A stretch of DNA of 64,000 nucleotides from Bacteroidia bacterium (GCA_026391315.1 JAPLDT010000099.1:1-64000), one strand, 5' to 3'. Shown: positions 27,301-36,330, numbered from the stretch's first letter. A program made the numbers and translations. Notes: generated from the letters alone by a model not told the origin.

Positions 27301-30300
27301 TTTATCTTCAAACTACTGAAAATCACCAACAATGAGTGGGTACTCCTTTTGAATATACACCATGCCATTTCTGATGGTTGGTCTGTGAAGATTTTGGTTG
27401 ATGAATTGGGTTTGATTTATACAGCGCTTAAACAAAACATGGAGATCAGCCTTCCGGCCCTGCCAATAACATATACTGATTTCTCCATCTGGCAAAATGA
27501 ATGGTTAAAAGGGGCTGACTGCAAAAAAGAGCTTGATTTCTGGATCAATGAATTGAAGGGTGCGCCCGACCTATTACAGCTTCCGATGGATTTTCAACGT
27601 CCAAAAAATCAAACATACGACGGTGATGAAGTCAATTTTATCCTTGATCAAAAGACTACAGAACAATTACGCTCTTTCGGTCAGGAGCATAAAGGTTCAC
27701 TCTTTGTTACCCTATTGAGCATTTTTAATACCCTTCTTTCCAGATATGCTTCACAGGAGGAATTTTTAATCGGAATTCCAATCGCAGGCAGAATTTATGA
27801 AGAGCAGGAATCCCTGGTCGGTATGCTGATCAACAATTTTCCGATCCGCATAACCCCACTTGATCAAATGACCTTTCCGGAAATGTATGAAATGAGCTGG
27901 AAGAAATTCTTCCAGGCCTTTGAAAACCAGAAACTGCCCATCGACCGTATCGTTGAAGAGCTTAAAGTTACCAGAACACCAAATATTTCGCCGCTGTTCC
28001 AGGTTATGTTCAACTTTCTGGATATGTTTGACGAAGAGATTTTGCTTGCAGGTTCATCCATGGTAATGGTCGATAAGCGAAGGCATATTGCCCAGTTTGA
28101 TCTGTCACTGCACATTTATGAAACGGGCAAAAAGCTGAACTGTGTAATCGAATACAACACAAATTTGTTTAAAAGGAGCCGGATAGAACGTATGGCAGGA
28201 CATTTCAGTGAGCTGGTTAACAGTCTCATGAAAAATCCAAATCAAAAACTCCGTACCATCCCGCTTTTGACTGAAAATGAGAAGATAGTAATCCTTGGAG
28301 ATTGGAATGCCACAAAAGTTGATTTTCCGGAAAATCAATGCATTCACCAGTTATTTGAGATCCAGGTAACAAAGACACCAGAAAAAATTGCCGTTCGTGA
28401 TGAAAAGGGACAAATGACCTATACCGAGCTGAACCAAAAAGCCAACAAGCTCGCCCGTCATTTGAACAACTCAGGAGCCATTGAAGGATCGCTTGTGGCC
28501 ATATGTATGGAGCGCAGCTCTGATATTCTTGTTGCTTTGCTTGCTGTCCAAAAATCAGGGTGTACCTATATTCCGCTGGATCCAATCTATCCAAAAGACC
28601 GGCTCGCGCTGATTCTGGAGGATGGAAATCCTGTAGTGATGCTTACTGAAAGAAAATTACTCGGAAGTCTGCCTGAAACGACCGCAAAAAATATTTTCAT
28701 CGAAGAGGTAGATGCCTACCTGAATGAGTCGGGAGAAAATACCTATTTCAAAGTAACTCCGGAGACAATTGCTTATCTGATATATACTTCCGGATCTACA
28801 GGAAAGCCGAAAGGGGTTCAGATTCAGCAACGCGCACTGGTTAACTTTATCGCATCGATGGCAAAGAAGCCTGGAATTGCGACTGACGATATTATGTTGG
28901 CGGTAACCACGATCTCCTTCGATATAGCCGGACTTGAAATGTACCTGCCCATCACCCATGGCGCATCGGTTTTTGTTGCCAGCCATGAAACTTCTATGAA
29001 TCCTGATTTGCTTATTGAAAGGATTGAAGATACCGGCGCCACCATACTTCAGGCTACCCCTGTTACCTTCCGGATGCTGAATTCGGCCGAGTGGATTGGA
29101 TCCAAAAAATTGAAGATACTTTGCGGCGGTGAAGCCATGCCGAAGGAGCTTGCCTACGATTTGATCAGAAAATGCAAAGAGTTGTGGAACATGTATGGCC
29201 CAACCGAGACAACAATCTGGTCGACAGTTGAAAAAGTTGTGATCAATGACAACGACAAAACCGGGTACATCAACCTTGGTAAACCCATAGACAATACGTT
29301 TATTTACGTACTAAATTCTGAATTTCAGCCGGTTCCGGTCGGATATCCGGGAGAGTTGTTCATTGGCGGCGATGGTCTGGCCAAGGGCTATTTCAACCTT
29401 CCGGAGATGACAAAAGACAAGTTCCTGCCCAATCCATTCTCCAAAATCCCGGGAGCCCGGATGTACCGAACAGGCGACCTTGTCCAGCAGACGGAAGAGG
29501 GGAAATTGGAATTTCTCAACAGGGTTGACTCTCAGGTCAAAATTCGCGGCTTCAGGATTGAACTGGGAGAGATTGAATCTGCCCTCACCCAATGGGAAAC
29601 GATTAAAGACAATGTGGTCATTGTCAGGGAGGATACGCCGGGCGACAAAAAGCTGGTTGCCTACATAATTAAAAAGGATCAGGGAGAAACTGATCTTGCG
29701 GAACTAAGACAATTCCTGAAAACAAAGATCCCCGAATACATGGTTCCGACAGCCTTTGTTTTTATCGACCAGTTTCCGCTTACACCCAATGGAAAGATCG
29801 ATCGAAAGGCACTTCCATCACCCCAGGAGGTAGCGCCGCAGGAGGCAAAAGCCTATGCCGGGCCAAGAACAGAGATAGAGAAGAAACTGGCCAAGATCTG
29901 GGAGGATGTACTTAAGGTACCGCGGATTGGAATAGATGAGAATTTTTTTGAGATTGGTGGCCACTCCATGCTGGCAGTAACACTGATGGTAAAAATCGAA
30001 AAAGAACTTGGTACCAGACTACCTCTCTCAGTCCTTTTTGACCATAGCAACATTGAGGAAATGGCCAAGCTTCTGGACAAGAAGGAAGATCAGGTGAGTT
30101 GGGGCTCCCTCGTCCCCATCCGATCGAAAGGGAGTAAAAAGCCGCTTTACCTGGTGCATGGCGCCGGATTGAACCTTTTGCTCTATACCACCATTGTAGC
30201 CCATCTCGACCCTGATCAGCCAGTTTTCGGACTGCAGGCAAAAGGGCTTGACGGTGTTGATGAACCGCTCTATACCATCGAAGGTATAGCTGCCTATTAC

Positions 30301-30939
30301 AATGCTGAGATCATGAAAGTGGATAAAAGTGGATCTTATGCGCTGGCAGGATTTTCGATGGGCGGTCAGCTGGCTTACGAAATGGCCAGACAATTGGTTG
30401 AAGCCGGACAAAAGGTAAGTTTCCTTGGCGTTTTCGATACCGTATCCGAGAATGCCTCCGACATGCATCTGCCATTTTTAAAACGGTATTACCTGCGGAT
30501 GGATCGTATTTTCCATCAGGTTGCCTGGATAACAGGTACCTTCCTGAAGTTGCCGGGAAATAAAAAATTCGAATTTGCGAAGGCGAAATACAAATCCATC
30601 AAACAGAAAATCACCAAGGATGACTACAAATTGAAACCCGAAGGAGTATCAGTCGGGAAGCAGAGTGAGTTGCCAAAATACTTACATAAAGTACACAAAG
30701 CCAATTATATAGCCCTTGAGAAATACATCCTGCCCCCCTACCCCGGAAGATTGCATCTTTTCAGGGCAATGGATCAGAAATTTTATATCAAAGATCCTGT
30801 CTATTATGGTTGGGACGAATTTGTTAAGGAAGTGGTCATTCTTCCTATTCCCGGAGAACACTCTACCATCTTTGCCCCTCCCAATGACAAACTGTTTGCC
30901 CGGGAGTTGCAGAAATGTCTGGATGAAAGGGAAGATTAA
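24343..30939 (+). CDS. Two-module non-ribosomal peptide synthetase with thioesterase
   Basis: A 2198-residue NRPS with order half-C, A1, PCP1, C, A2, PCP2, TE. The N-terminal piece (1-265) matches only the second half of a condensation domain and has no HHxxxDG. A1 has YTSGSTGKPKG at about 417 and NSYGPTE at 552; PCP1 has LGGNSL with Ser812; C has HHAISDG at 1006; A2 has YTSGSTGKPKG at about 1480 and NMYGPTE at 1616; PCP2 has IGGHSM with Ser1875; TE has GFSMGG with Ser2005 and EH at 2172-2173. By eye, the ten specificity residues are DILAIGSIYK for A1 and DILALGMIWK for A2, the latter close to the glycine-type code DILQLGLIWK. The expected product is a dipeptide released by the TE. It lies among EPS glycosyltransferases with a PPTase gene 3 kb downstream. 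Confidence 0.96.
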   Translation: MTHQLPTDTSMLEEYLYHEFNEVPNLNLIPVDYKGIKNQPYIENSIRFSISPGIAAKLSILGKSLHSDRQSILLSTFGILLYRYSSQNDFVIGVPFEIRKNINGSVVDLPIRFIFHDEPSFAEILGAIKNKINTALDKSEAYNLSLEPFETKKLGKKAAYPFRVLFEFNPNPTENTNPEEMSDQYPRHRAFDLNLQVFEENGTLECQIIYNQALYAPQTIERFSGHFQTILTSICEKPQANVQKLQIITDQEYDQIIRVWNRTTTTFTREKCIHHLFEEQVSRTPDAIAVEFENGRLTYTELNLKANQLASYLHSKGAREDQTVALFVERGLDMILGLLAISKTGATYLPLDPIYPIARLSLIVDDAAPVILLSQRSLTDNIPESGATTIFMDDSDCQREPTSNFPFGNAQKPAYILYTSGSTGKPKGVPITQLAVVNLVNSMSKLLEFTAKDILLAVTTISFDIAELEMYMPLFSGAKLVIASQEIASDMELLSKKLDQSMATVFQATPVTYKMLLISGWKGKKDLKTICGGEALSKELVRELLPRVSGVWNSYGPTETAIYSVVKNLTMEDTIGEGYVPIGRPIDNTTVYVLNNKMVPVPVGIPGELYIGGEAVSPGYLNLPRMTDERFIINPFGSNPKEKIYKTGDLVSYFPDGNLLFLNRVDSQVKIRGFRIELGEIESAISQFDSIKDNVVIVREDIPGDKKLVAYYIVKDKEAPVIADLKQFIVTKLPDYMVPVIFIKMEQFPVTLNGKVDRKLLPLPVESLNQASSKYVEPHSKIEKELVSLLSEILKIKQIGIKDNFLELGGNSLIATMFISRLSKIHGIHLPLRALFEKPSIAEIAQEIEKLISMMRNTEGNLTILHQKRASPIAELSPGQKRLWFVENFEPGSRAYNLPFDYKIKGELNPSILEKSIQELIDRHESLRTVLKSEEGVPFQKVLDSYNFTLVVENLENFSEADRNNSVEKYSLENELHLFELETGPLFIFKLLKITNNEWVLLLNIHHAISDGWSVKILVDELGLIYTALKQNMEISLPALPITYTDFSIWQNEWLKGADCKKELDFWINELKGAPDLLQLPMDFQRPKNQTYDGDEVNFILDQKTTEQLRSFGQEHKGSLFVTLLSIFNTLLSRYASQEEFLIGIPIAGRIYEEQESLVGMLINNFPIRITPLDQMTFPEMYEMSWKKFFQAFENQKLPIDRIVEELKVTRTPNISPLFQVMFNFLDMFDEEILLAGSSMVMVDKRRHIAQFDLSLHIYETGKKLNCVIEYNTNLFKRSRIERMAGHFSELVNSLMKNPNQKLRTIPLLTENEKIVILGDWNATKVDFPENQCIHQLFEIQVTKTPEKIAVRDEKGQMTYTELNQKANKLARHLNNSGAIEGSLVAICMERSSDILVALLAVQKSGCTYIPLDPIYPKDRLALILEDGNPVVMLTERKLLGSLPETTAKNIFIEEVDAYLNESGENTYFKVTPETIAYLIYTSGSTGKPKGVQIQQRALVNFIASMAKKPGIATDDIMLAVTTISFDIAGLEMYLPITHGASVFVASHETSMNPDLLIERIEDTGATILQATPVTFRMLNSAEWIGSKKLKILCGGEAMPKELAYDLIRKCKELWNMYGPTETTIWSTVEKVVINDNDKTGYINLGKPIDNTFIYVLNSEFQPVPVGYPGELFIGGDGLAKGYFNLPEMTKDKFLPNPFSKIPGARMYRTGDLVQQTEEGKLEFLNRVDSQVKIRGFRIELGEIESALTQWETIKDNVVIVREDTPGDKKLVAYIIKKDQGETDLAELRQFLKTKIPEYMVPTAFVFIDQFPLTPNGKIDRKALPSPQEVAPQEAKAYAGPRTEIEKKLAKIWEDVLKVPRIGIDENFFEIGGHSMLAVTLMVKIEKELGTRLPLSVLFDHSNIEEMAKLLDKKEDQVSWGSLVPIRSKGSKKPLYLVHGAGLNLLLYTTIVAHLDPDQPVFGLQAKGLDGVDEPLYTIEGIAAYYNAEIMKVDKSGSYALAGFSMGGQLAYEMARQLVEAGQKVSFLGVFDTVSENASDMHLPFLKRYYLRMDRIFHQVAWITGTFLKLPGNKKFEFAKAKYKSIKQKITKDDYKLKPEGVSVGKQSELPKYLHKVHKANYIALEKYILPPYPGRLHLFRAMDQKFYIKDPVYYGWDEFVKEVVILPIPGEHSTIFAPPNDKLFARELQKCLDERED

Positions 30940-30970
30940 CTGATAAATCGATAAACTGATACTTCTGATA

Positions 30971-32161
30971 ATGATTACATTGAAAATTATCTTTTGGTTG
31001 CTGCTTTTTATTGTATTCTATGCCTATCTGGGATACGGGATGCTTCTCTTTGGTATCATAAAGTTCAGGAGATTGACCGGTTTAACAAAAAAAAAAGTTG
31101 ACGATCCAACTTACGAACCCAGTGTGACCCTGTTTATTGCCGCTTACAACGAAAAGGATTTTGTGGCAGCGAAAATCAAAAACTCCTGGGAACTGGATTA
31201 TCCAAGGGAGAAGTTAAAAATTGTCTGGGTGACCGATGGATCGGATGATGGCACGCCTGAGGAGTTAAAAAAATATGATGGTATAGTTGTCCATCACCTT
31301 CCACAGCGCAACGGAAAGATCGGTGCGATGAACAGGGGAATGAAATTTGTCGATACGCCCATTGTCGTTTTTTGCGATGCCAATACCATGTTGGGCAATG
31401 AGTCGATAAGACGCATTGTGCGGCTCTTCAGCGACCCAAAAGTCGGATGCGTATCCGGAGAAAAGCGGATTTTCAGCAAGGAGAAAGATTCAGCCGCGGG
31501 TGCGGGTGAAGGTTTGTACTGGAAATATGAATCCGCTCTCAAAAAATGGGATGCCGAACTTTACTCGGTGGTAGGTGCAGCGGGAGAGCTGTTTGCCATC
31601 CGGACAAAGCTTTATCAGGAGGTTGAACGGGACACGCTGCTGGATGATTTCATCATATCGTTGCGGGTAGCACAGGATGGCTACACCATTCAATATGATC
31701 CGGATGCCTACGCCATTGAAACAGCTTCTGCCAATGTTAAAGAGGAGCTAAAACGGAAGATCAGGATCTCAGCCGGCGGAATTCAATCCATTGTGCGGCT
31801 GCATTCCCTCTTAAACATCTTCAAGTACGGCACTTTATCGTTCCAGTACATTTCGCACCGCGTTTTACGGTGGACGCTGGCGCCCCTCTCCTTGTTACTG
31901 ATGTTACCCATTGGCCTGGCGCTGGCCATTGACAGTGGAATATTTAGTTTGGAATTCTACCCAATTTTGTTTTGGCTACAAATTTTGTTCTATCTTTCAG
32001 CTTTACTTGGGTGGTATCTCGAAAACCGATCTATCAGGGTAAAAATTCTATTTATACCATACTATTTCTTCATCATGAACCTTTCGGTTTTTCTTGGATT
32101 AAAACGTTACCTGAAGGGTTCACAAACAGTTAATTGGGAGCGGGCAAAACGTGGAAAATAG
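30971..32161 (+). CDS. Membrane GT2 glycosyltransferase, hyaluronan-synthase-like
   Basis: A 396-residue membrane glycosyltransferase: an N-terminal helix (about 4-26), a GT2 domain (SVTLFIAAYNEKDF, VWVTDGSDDGT, VFCDANTM) and two or three C-terminal helices. Where processive enzymes have Q..RW this protein has KRKIRISAGGIQSI, a known variant. The first helix and layout resemble enzymes that extend EPS chains. It starts 31 bases after the NRPS stop, and its end overlaps the next gene by 11 bases, so NRPS, transferase, beta-helix protein and PPTase form one tightly packed sub-operon. Confidence 0.87.
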   Translation: MITLKIIFWLLLFIVFYAYLGYGMLLFGIIKFRRLTGLTKKKVDDPTYEPSVTLFIAAYNEKDFVAAKIKNSWELDYPREKLKIVWVTDGSDDGTPEELKKYDGIVVHHLPQRNGKIGAMNRGMKFVDTPIVVFCDANTMLGNESIRRIVRLFSDPKVGCVSGEKRIFSKEKDSAAGAGEGLYWKYESALKKWDAELYSVVGAAGELFAIRTKLYQEVERDTLLDDFIISLRVAQDGYTIQYDPDAYAIETASANVKEELKRKIRISAGGIQSIVRLHSLLNIFKYGTLSFQYISHRVLRWTLAPLSLLLMLPIGLALAIDSGIFSLEFYPILFWLQILFYLSALLGWYLENRSIRVKILFIPYYFFIMNLSVFLGLKRYLKGSQTVNWERAKRGK

Positions 32162-33872
32162 ATCTTCTGACATCTTCGTTAAAACTGTTTTTTTTATTCT
32201 TTTATTTCAGTTTCTTCATTGCGCAGCAATGTTTGCTCAAACTAAGGGATGGGTTATCCCTATTGATAAATATTTCCTTGATGCCAATGACCCTTTGTAC
32301 AAAAATGTCGCTCCCGGCGATACGCTTTATTTCTTGACAGGAAATCGGACCTACATCAATCTCAGCAATTTTCAGGGTAAGGATGGTAAACCCATCGTAG
32401 TCGTCAACAAAGGTGGTGACGTGATCATTGACACCGATAACTATTATGGTATTTCCATCCAAAATTGCAGGTTTCTGAAATTCACAGGCACGGGTTACGC
32501 CGGGCAGTTTTATGGATTTAAGGTTAAACGGGTTGCCAATGGCGCCGGATGTAGCATCGGGTATTTAAGTTCCGATATTGAGGTCGATCATATCTCCATC
32601 GAAAACACCAAGATCGGCGGTTTGTACGCCAAGACGGATCCCGATTGCAACCCCAATAGTGCCAGAAGTTCCTTTATACAATACAATACAATCATTCACG
32701 ACAATTACATTGCTTACACCGGCGACGAAGGGATGTACATTGGCAGCACCAAGTATTTCGGACAAACAGTCAGCTGCAACGGAAAAGATACCTTGATCAT
32801 GCCAAGCATTTTGGATGGCGTTACGGTGTACAACAACATCGTCAAATATTCCGGTTGGGATGGGATCCAGGTTAGTTCAGCATCAAAAAACTGTCGGATT
32901 TACGATAATTCCATCTATTATGACAGCGTGAATAAGGATGACACCCAGATGTCCGGAATAATGATTGGAGGTGGTACCAAATGCGATTGTTACAACAATT
33001 TTATTTACCACGGTACAGGAGACGGGATTGATTGTCTTGGTCTGGGAGGCACACGTATTTTTAACAACATCATCGTTGAGCCGGGGCTAAATTTCTATGT
33101 CAATGATCCGACCATGATGAAACATGGCATCTTTGTCAATGATGACACCGTTCAAAAAGATTCTTCTTTTTACCTGTTCAACAACGACATCATCCACCCC
33201 AAATCAGACGGCATAAGGTTTTCAAGCGTTATCAGCAAAGGAAATTTTATTTCGGCAAACGTCATCATCAATCCAGGCAATTTCGATTATTATGAAAACG
33301 GGAATACAAGTTTCAAGGGCCAGGATTCCTACATTATGTTTCAATCACCGAACACGAACACAACGCTCGCCAACAATTATTTACACAGGGATGCTACAAC
33401 GGCAAGTTTTTCTTCTCAAAAATTCGAGGTTCCTGAAAATTTTATCCCTATTGCTGGTTCACCTTTGATTGATGTCGTTGATTACAACGCCAAAACAGCC
33501 ATCTCTTTTGATTTCTATCACCATCCCCGGCCATATGGACTCAAATCTGATATTGGGGCAATTGAATATGACGGAGTTACTTCCTCCAATCAATTACAGC
33601 TTGACCCTCAAAACAGACAAAGCTGGCTGGTACAAAATCCTGTTTCAGACTTTTTGCGAATTATTCTGCCGATCCTGCCAGACCCCAATCTCACGGTAGG
33701 TATTTACGACTTGAACGGCACATTCCTTTGTGAAATTAGTCCTTCAACGTCATCGCCGGGATCGTCACTTGCGGAGATGAATGTCACAGCCTTACCAAGC
33801 GGTGTCTACATTTTTTCCATTCGCAATGGCAGAACGAACTACGCTGGTAAATTTATCAAGCTATCACGATGA
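32151..33872 (+). CDS. T9SS-secreted right-handed beta-helix protein
   Basis: A 573-residue exported protein. GTG 32151 gives a signal peptide (hydrophobic VFFILLFQFLHCAAMF, then AQ). Residues about 70-440 form Asn- and Gly-rich repeats (YDNSIYYDS, NNFIYHGTGDG, FNNIIVEPG, FNNDIIHPKSDGI) typical of a right-handed parallel beta-helix as in polysaccharide lyases, alginate epimerases and pectin-active enzymes. Residues about 495-573 are a type IX secretion sorting domain, ending SGVYIFSIRNGR and GKFIKLSR. It is therefore sent to or beyond the cell surface. It may trim, epimerise or bind the EPS. Catalytic residues are not identifiable by eye. It overlaps both neighbours (11 and 4 bases). Confidence 0.85.
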   Translation: MENRSSDIFVKTVFFILLFQFLHCAAMFAQTKGWVIPIDKYFLDANDPLYKNVAPGDTLYFLTGNRTYINLSNFQGKDGKPIVVVNKGGDVIIDTDNYYGISIQNCRFLKFTGTGYAGQFYGFKVKRVANGAGCSIGYLSSDIEVDHISIENTKIGGLYAKTDPDCNPNSARSSFIQYNTIIHDNYIAYTGDEGMYIGSTKYFGQTVSCNGKDTLIMPSILDGVTVYNNIVKYSGWDGIQVSSASKNCRIYDNSIYYDSVNKDDTQMSGIMIGGGTKCDCYNNFIYHGTGDGIDCLGLGGTRIFNNIIVEPGLNFYVNDPTMMKHGIFVNDDTVQKDSSFYLFNNDIIHPKSDGIRFSSVISKGNFISANVIINPGNFDYYENGNTSFKGQDSYIMFQSPNTNTTLANNYLHRDATTASFSSQKFEVPENFIPIAGSPLIDVVDYNAKTAISFDFYHHPRPYGLKSDIGAIEYDGVTSSNQLQLDPQNRQSWLVQNPVSDFLRIILPILPDPNLTVGIYDLNGTFLCEISPSTSSPGSSLAEMNVTALPSGVYIFSIRNGRTNYAGKFIKLSR

Positions 33873-34540
33873 TTTGGCAAAGAGCTTTCGAAATTCCTAA
33901 AATCTCCCTCGATCAAAGAACTTTGGTGATTTATGGAGATCACAAACCTGCCGATCTGCAGGAGATGTTCTCGGTTTTGACTCCGGATGAAATAGCTTGT
34001 GCAAACAGAATCAGGTCCCCTTTCCAGAGAAAAACCTGGATCTCCTGTCATGTAACCCTGAGAATCATGCTTGCCAACGTGATTGGATTGAATCCTGCCG
34101 ATGTCGAAATTAGTAAGAACAGGTTTGGGAGACCTTTTCTGGCAAACTCAACCCTGTTTTTCAGCCTGAGTCACACAAACAGCTCCTATTTATTGGGCTT
34201 TAGTTCAACTGGAAAAATCGGGGTCGACATCGAAGAATTATCCGGAGAGGAAGATTTGGACGAATTGATCGAATACGCTTTCTCTAAGGAGGAGGTTGAC
34301 TTTTGTAAAAACGGCAATCTCCATGACCATTTTTTAGAGACCTGGACCCTGAAAGAGTCTTTCCTCAAAGCCACCGGAGTTGGATTGGTAGACGAGCTGA
34401 AAACAGTTAACGTGGCCGGAAAGATTAACAATCATTTGGCTTTACTGAAATTTCAGCAAAACACTTTTAGCTGTCCGGGAGGGGAAACCGGGAGCATCGT
34501 ATTCAGGGGTACTGATCCAGTTTGGTACATTTGGTTTTAA
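33869..34540 (+). CDS. Sfp-type 4'-phosphopantetheinyl transferase
   Basis: A 223-residue PPTase. The two signature motifs are present: KIGVDIEELSG (about 111-121, magnesium-binding Asp and Glu) and WTLKESFLKATGVG (about 150-163). The N-terminal half has FQRKTWISCHVTLRIML and RFGRPFL typical of the Sfp/Gsp group. It should attach phosphopantetheine from CoA to Ser812 and Ser1875 of the NRPS carrier domains. Its start overlaps the upstream beta-helix gene by four bases, and it closes the NRPS sub-operon; the following gap of 205 bases carries a possible promoter. Confidence 0.92.
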   Translation: MIWQRAFEIPKISLDQRTLVIYGDHKPADLQEMFSVLTPDEIACANRIRSPFQRKTWISCHVTLRIMLANVIGLNPADVEISKNRFGRPFLANSTLFFSLSHTNSSYLLGFSSTGKIGVDIEELSGEEDLDELIEYAFSKEEVDFCKNGNLHDHFLETWTLKESFLKATGVGLVDELKTVNVAGKINNHLALLKFQQNTFSCPGGETGSIVFRGTDPVWYIWF

Positions 34541-34590
34541 AGAACTCAGAACTCACAAGGGTTGAGCTGTTTATTAATTATTTGAATAAA

Positions 34591-34624
34591 TTGACAGTTC
34601 CTGAACATAACCTACTTTAATTTG
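34591..34624 (+). promoter_or_regulatory. Putative promoter before UDP-glucose dehydrogenase gene
   Basis: TTGACA at 34591-34596 and TTAATTTG at 34617-34624 resemble the Bacteroidota -33 and TAnnTTTG -7 elements (one mismatch in the latter). Spacing is a little longer than usual. It lies in the largest gap within the second half of the EPS locus. Confidence 0.3.
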
Positions 34625-34745
34625 TTAAATTCATAGTTTTCAATTCAACCAGGTTCAAACTTACTTCAAACGAAAAAAAAATATTTAATGTACTGGTTGT
34701 CATTATATTAAAATTAGAAAGAAATATTATTTAAACCTCTTTTTC

Positions 34746-36071
34746 ATGAAAGTCGCCATAGTTGGAAGCGGATACGTTGGTCTTGTAACAGGCACCTGTT
34801 TTTCGGATGTTGGTATCGAAGTCACTTGTGTAGACATTGATCAAAAGAAAATTGACGATTTAAACAACGGAATTGTCCCTATTTATGAACCCGGTTTGGA
34901 GGAGATGTTGCTCCGTAACATGAAAAAAGGAAGATTGAAATTCACATCCTCCCTGGCGGAAGCGCTGGAAGATTGCGAGGTACTTTTCACGGCAGTCGGT
35001 ACACCACCCGATAAGGATGGTGGTGCAGACTTGCAGTATGTACTGAGTGTTGCACGTGATTGCGGGAGAAATATGAAGGATTATCTCCTGATCGTGACCA
35101 AGAGTACCGTTCCCGTCGGAACCGCCCAAAAGGTTAGAAAAGTCCTTCAGGAGGAGCTGAACAAACGCGGTGTAGCTATTCCGTTTGATGTAGCCTCGAA
35201 CCCTGAATTTCTGAAAGAGGGTGCAGCCATCGACGATTTCCTCAAACCTGACCGGATTGTGGTTGGTCTCGATTCAACCAGGGCCGAAGAGCTAATGAAA
35301 AGTCTCTACAAGCCATTTACGCTCAACGGACATCCCATTATTTTTATGGACATCACATCGGCCGAGATGACCAAGTATGCCGCCAATGCTATGCTGGCCA
35401 CTAAAATCAGCTTTATGAACGACATCGCCAACCTGTGCGAAATCGTTGGGGCCGACATCAACATGGTGCGAAGAGGTATCGGATCTGATTCCAGAATTGG
35501 TAACAAATTCATCTATCCGGGTATTGGATACGGCGGATCCTGCTTTCCAAAAGATGTGAAAGCCTTGATTCATACTGGTGAAGACTTCAAATATGATCTG
35601 CGTGTTTTAAGAGCTGTTGAAGCGGTAAATCAGGATCAAAAATCTGTTCTATTCCAGAAAGTCTACAACTATTTCAAAGGAGATCTGAAAGACAAAAACA
35701 TTGCCATATGGGGATTGTCCTTTAAACCACAGACAGACGATATGCGTGAAGCCCCTTCTGTTGTGATTATCAATAAATTACTCGAAGCAGGCGCCAAAGT
35801 GCAGGCATATGATCCTGTTGCTATGAAAGAGGCTTCGCACCAGTTGGGAGATACGATTACCTACGCCGAAGATCAGTATGAAGCCCTTATTGATGCCGAC
35901 TGTCTGCTGCTGGTTACGGAATGGTCTGAGTTCAAATTCCCGCACTTTAAGATCATTAAGAAGTTGCTGAACAAACCGGTTATATTTGACGGCAGGAACA
36001 TTTACGAAGTGGCAGAAATGCAACGTCAGGGATTCGAATATTTCTGCATAGGCATTGATACAACCAAATAA
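34746..36071 (+). CDS. ugd: UDP-glucose 6-dehydrogenase
   Basis: A 441-residue UDP-glucose dehydrogenase that oxidises UDP-glucose to UDP-glucuronate with two NAD+. The N-terminal Rossmann motif is VAIVGSGYVGLVTGTCF; the catalytic cysteine is Cys266 in GYGGSCFPKD; the central helix region SAEMTKYAANAMLATKI and the NAD/UDP-binding C-terminal part IAIWGLSFKPQTDDMREAPS are all standard. Length is normal. With the decarboxylase downstream it makes UDP-glucuronate and UDP-xylose for the EPS. Confidence 0.97.
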   Translation: MKVAIVGSGYVGLVTGTCFSDVGIEVTCVDIDQKKIDDLNNGIVPIYEPGLEEMLLRNMKKGRLKFTSSLAEALEDCEVLFTAVGTPPDKDGGADLQYVLSVARDCGRNMKDYLLIVTKSTVPVGTAQKVRKVLQEELNKRGVAIPFDVASNPEFLKEGAAIDDFLKPDRIVVGLDSTRAEELMKSLYKPFTLNGHPIIFMDITSAEMTKYAANAMLATKISFMNDIANLCEIVGADINMVRRGIGSDSRIGNKFIYPGIGYGGSCFPKDVKALIHTGEDFKYDLRVLRAVEAVNQDQKSVLFQKVYNYFKGDLKDKNIAIWGLSFKPQTDDMREAPSVVIINKLLEAGAKVQAYDPVAMKEASHQLGDTITYAEDQYEALIDADCLLLVTEWSEFKFPHFKIIKKLLNKPVIFDGRNIYEVAEMQRQGFEYFCIGIDTTK

Positions 36072-36186
36072 AAATTCATAGAAAAGAGTAAAACCGGCAG
36101 CTTTTCGCGAGGAGATAGGTTTTGAAATAGATAAGCGATAAGACTATATAATGTCATACTATTTATCACTAATTTCTGACCTCCCC

Positions 36187-36260
36187 CACCCCCTCCAAAG
36201 GAGGGGTGTAATGCACTGATGTTGAGTTATGTACAAATCTAAAGTCTCCCTTAGGGGAGA
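36187..36260. repeat. Two C/G-rich intergenic hairpins
   Basis: CCCCTCC-AAA-GGAGGGG (36190-36206) and TCTCCC-TTAG-GGGAGA (36245-36260) form two small hairpins within 75 bases, in the 259-base gap between ugd and the decarboxylase gene. The C/G blocks resemble dispersed intergenic repeats of Bacteroidota. They could weaken read-through between the two genes. Confidence 0.55.
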
Positions 36261-36330
36261 TTTAGAGGGGTCAAATGTTGATTAATTATAAAATGGTGTA
36301 TTATTTTTAGTATTACGTAAGATTGAAAAT

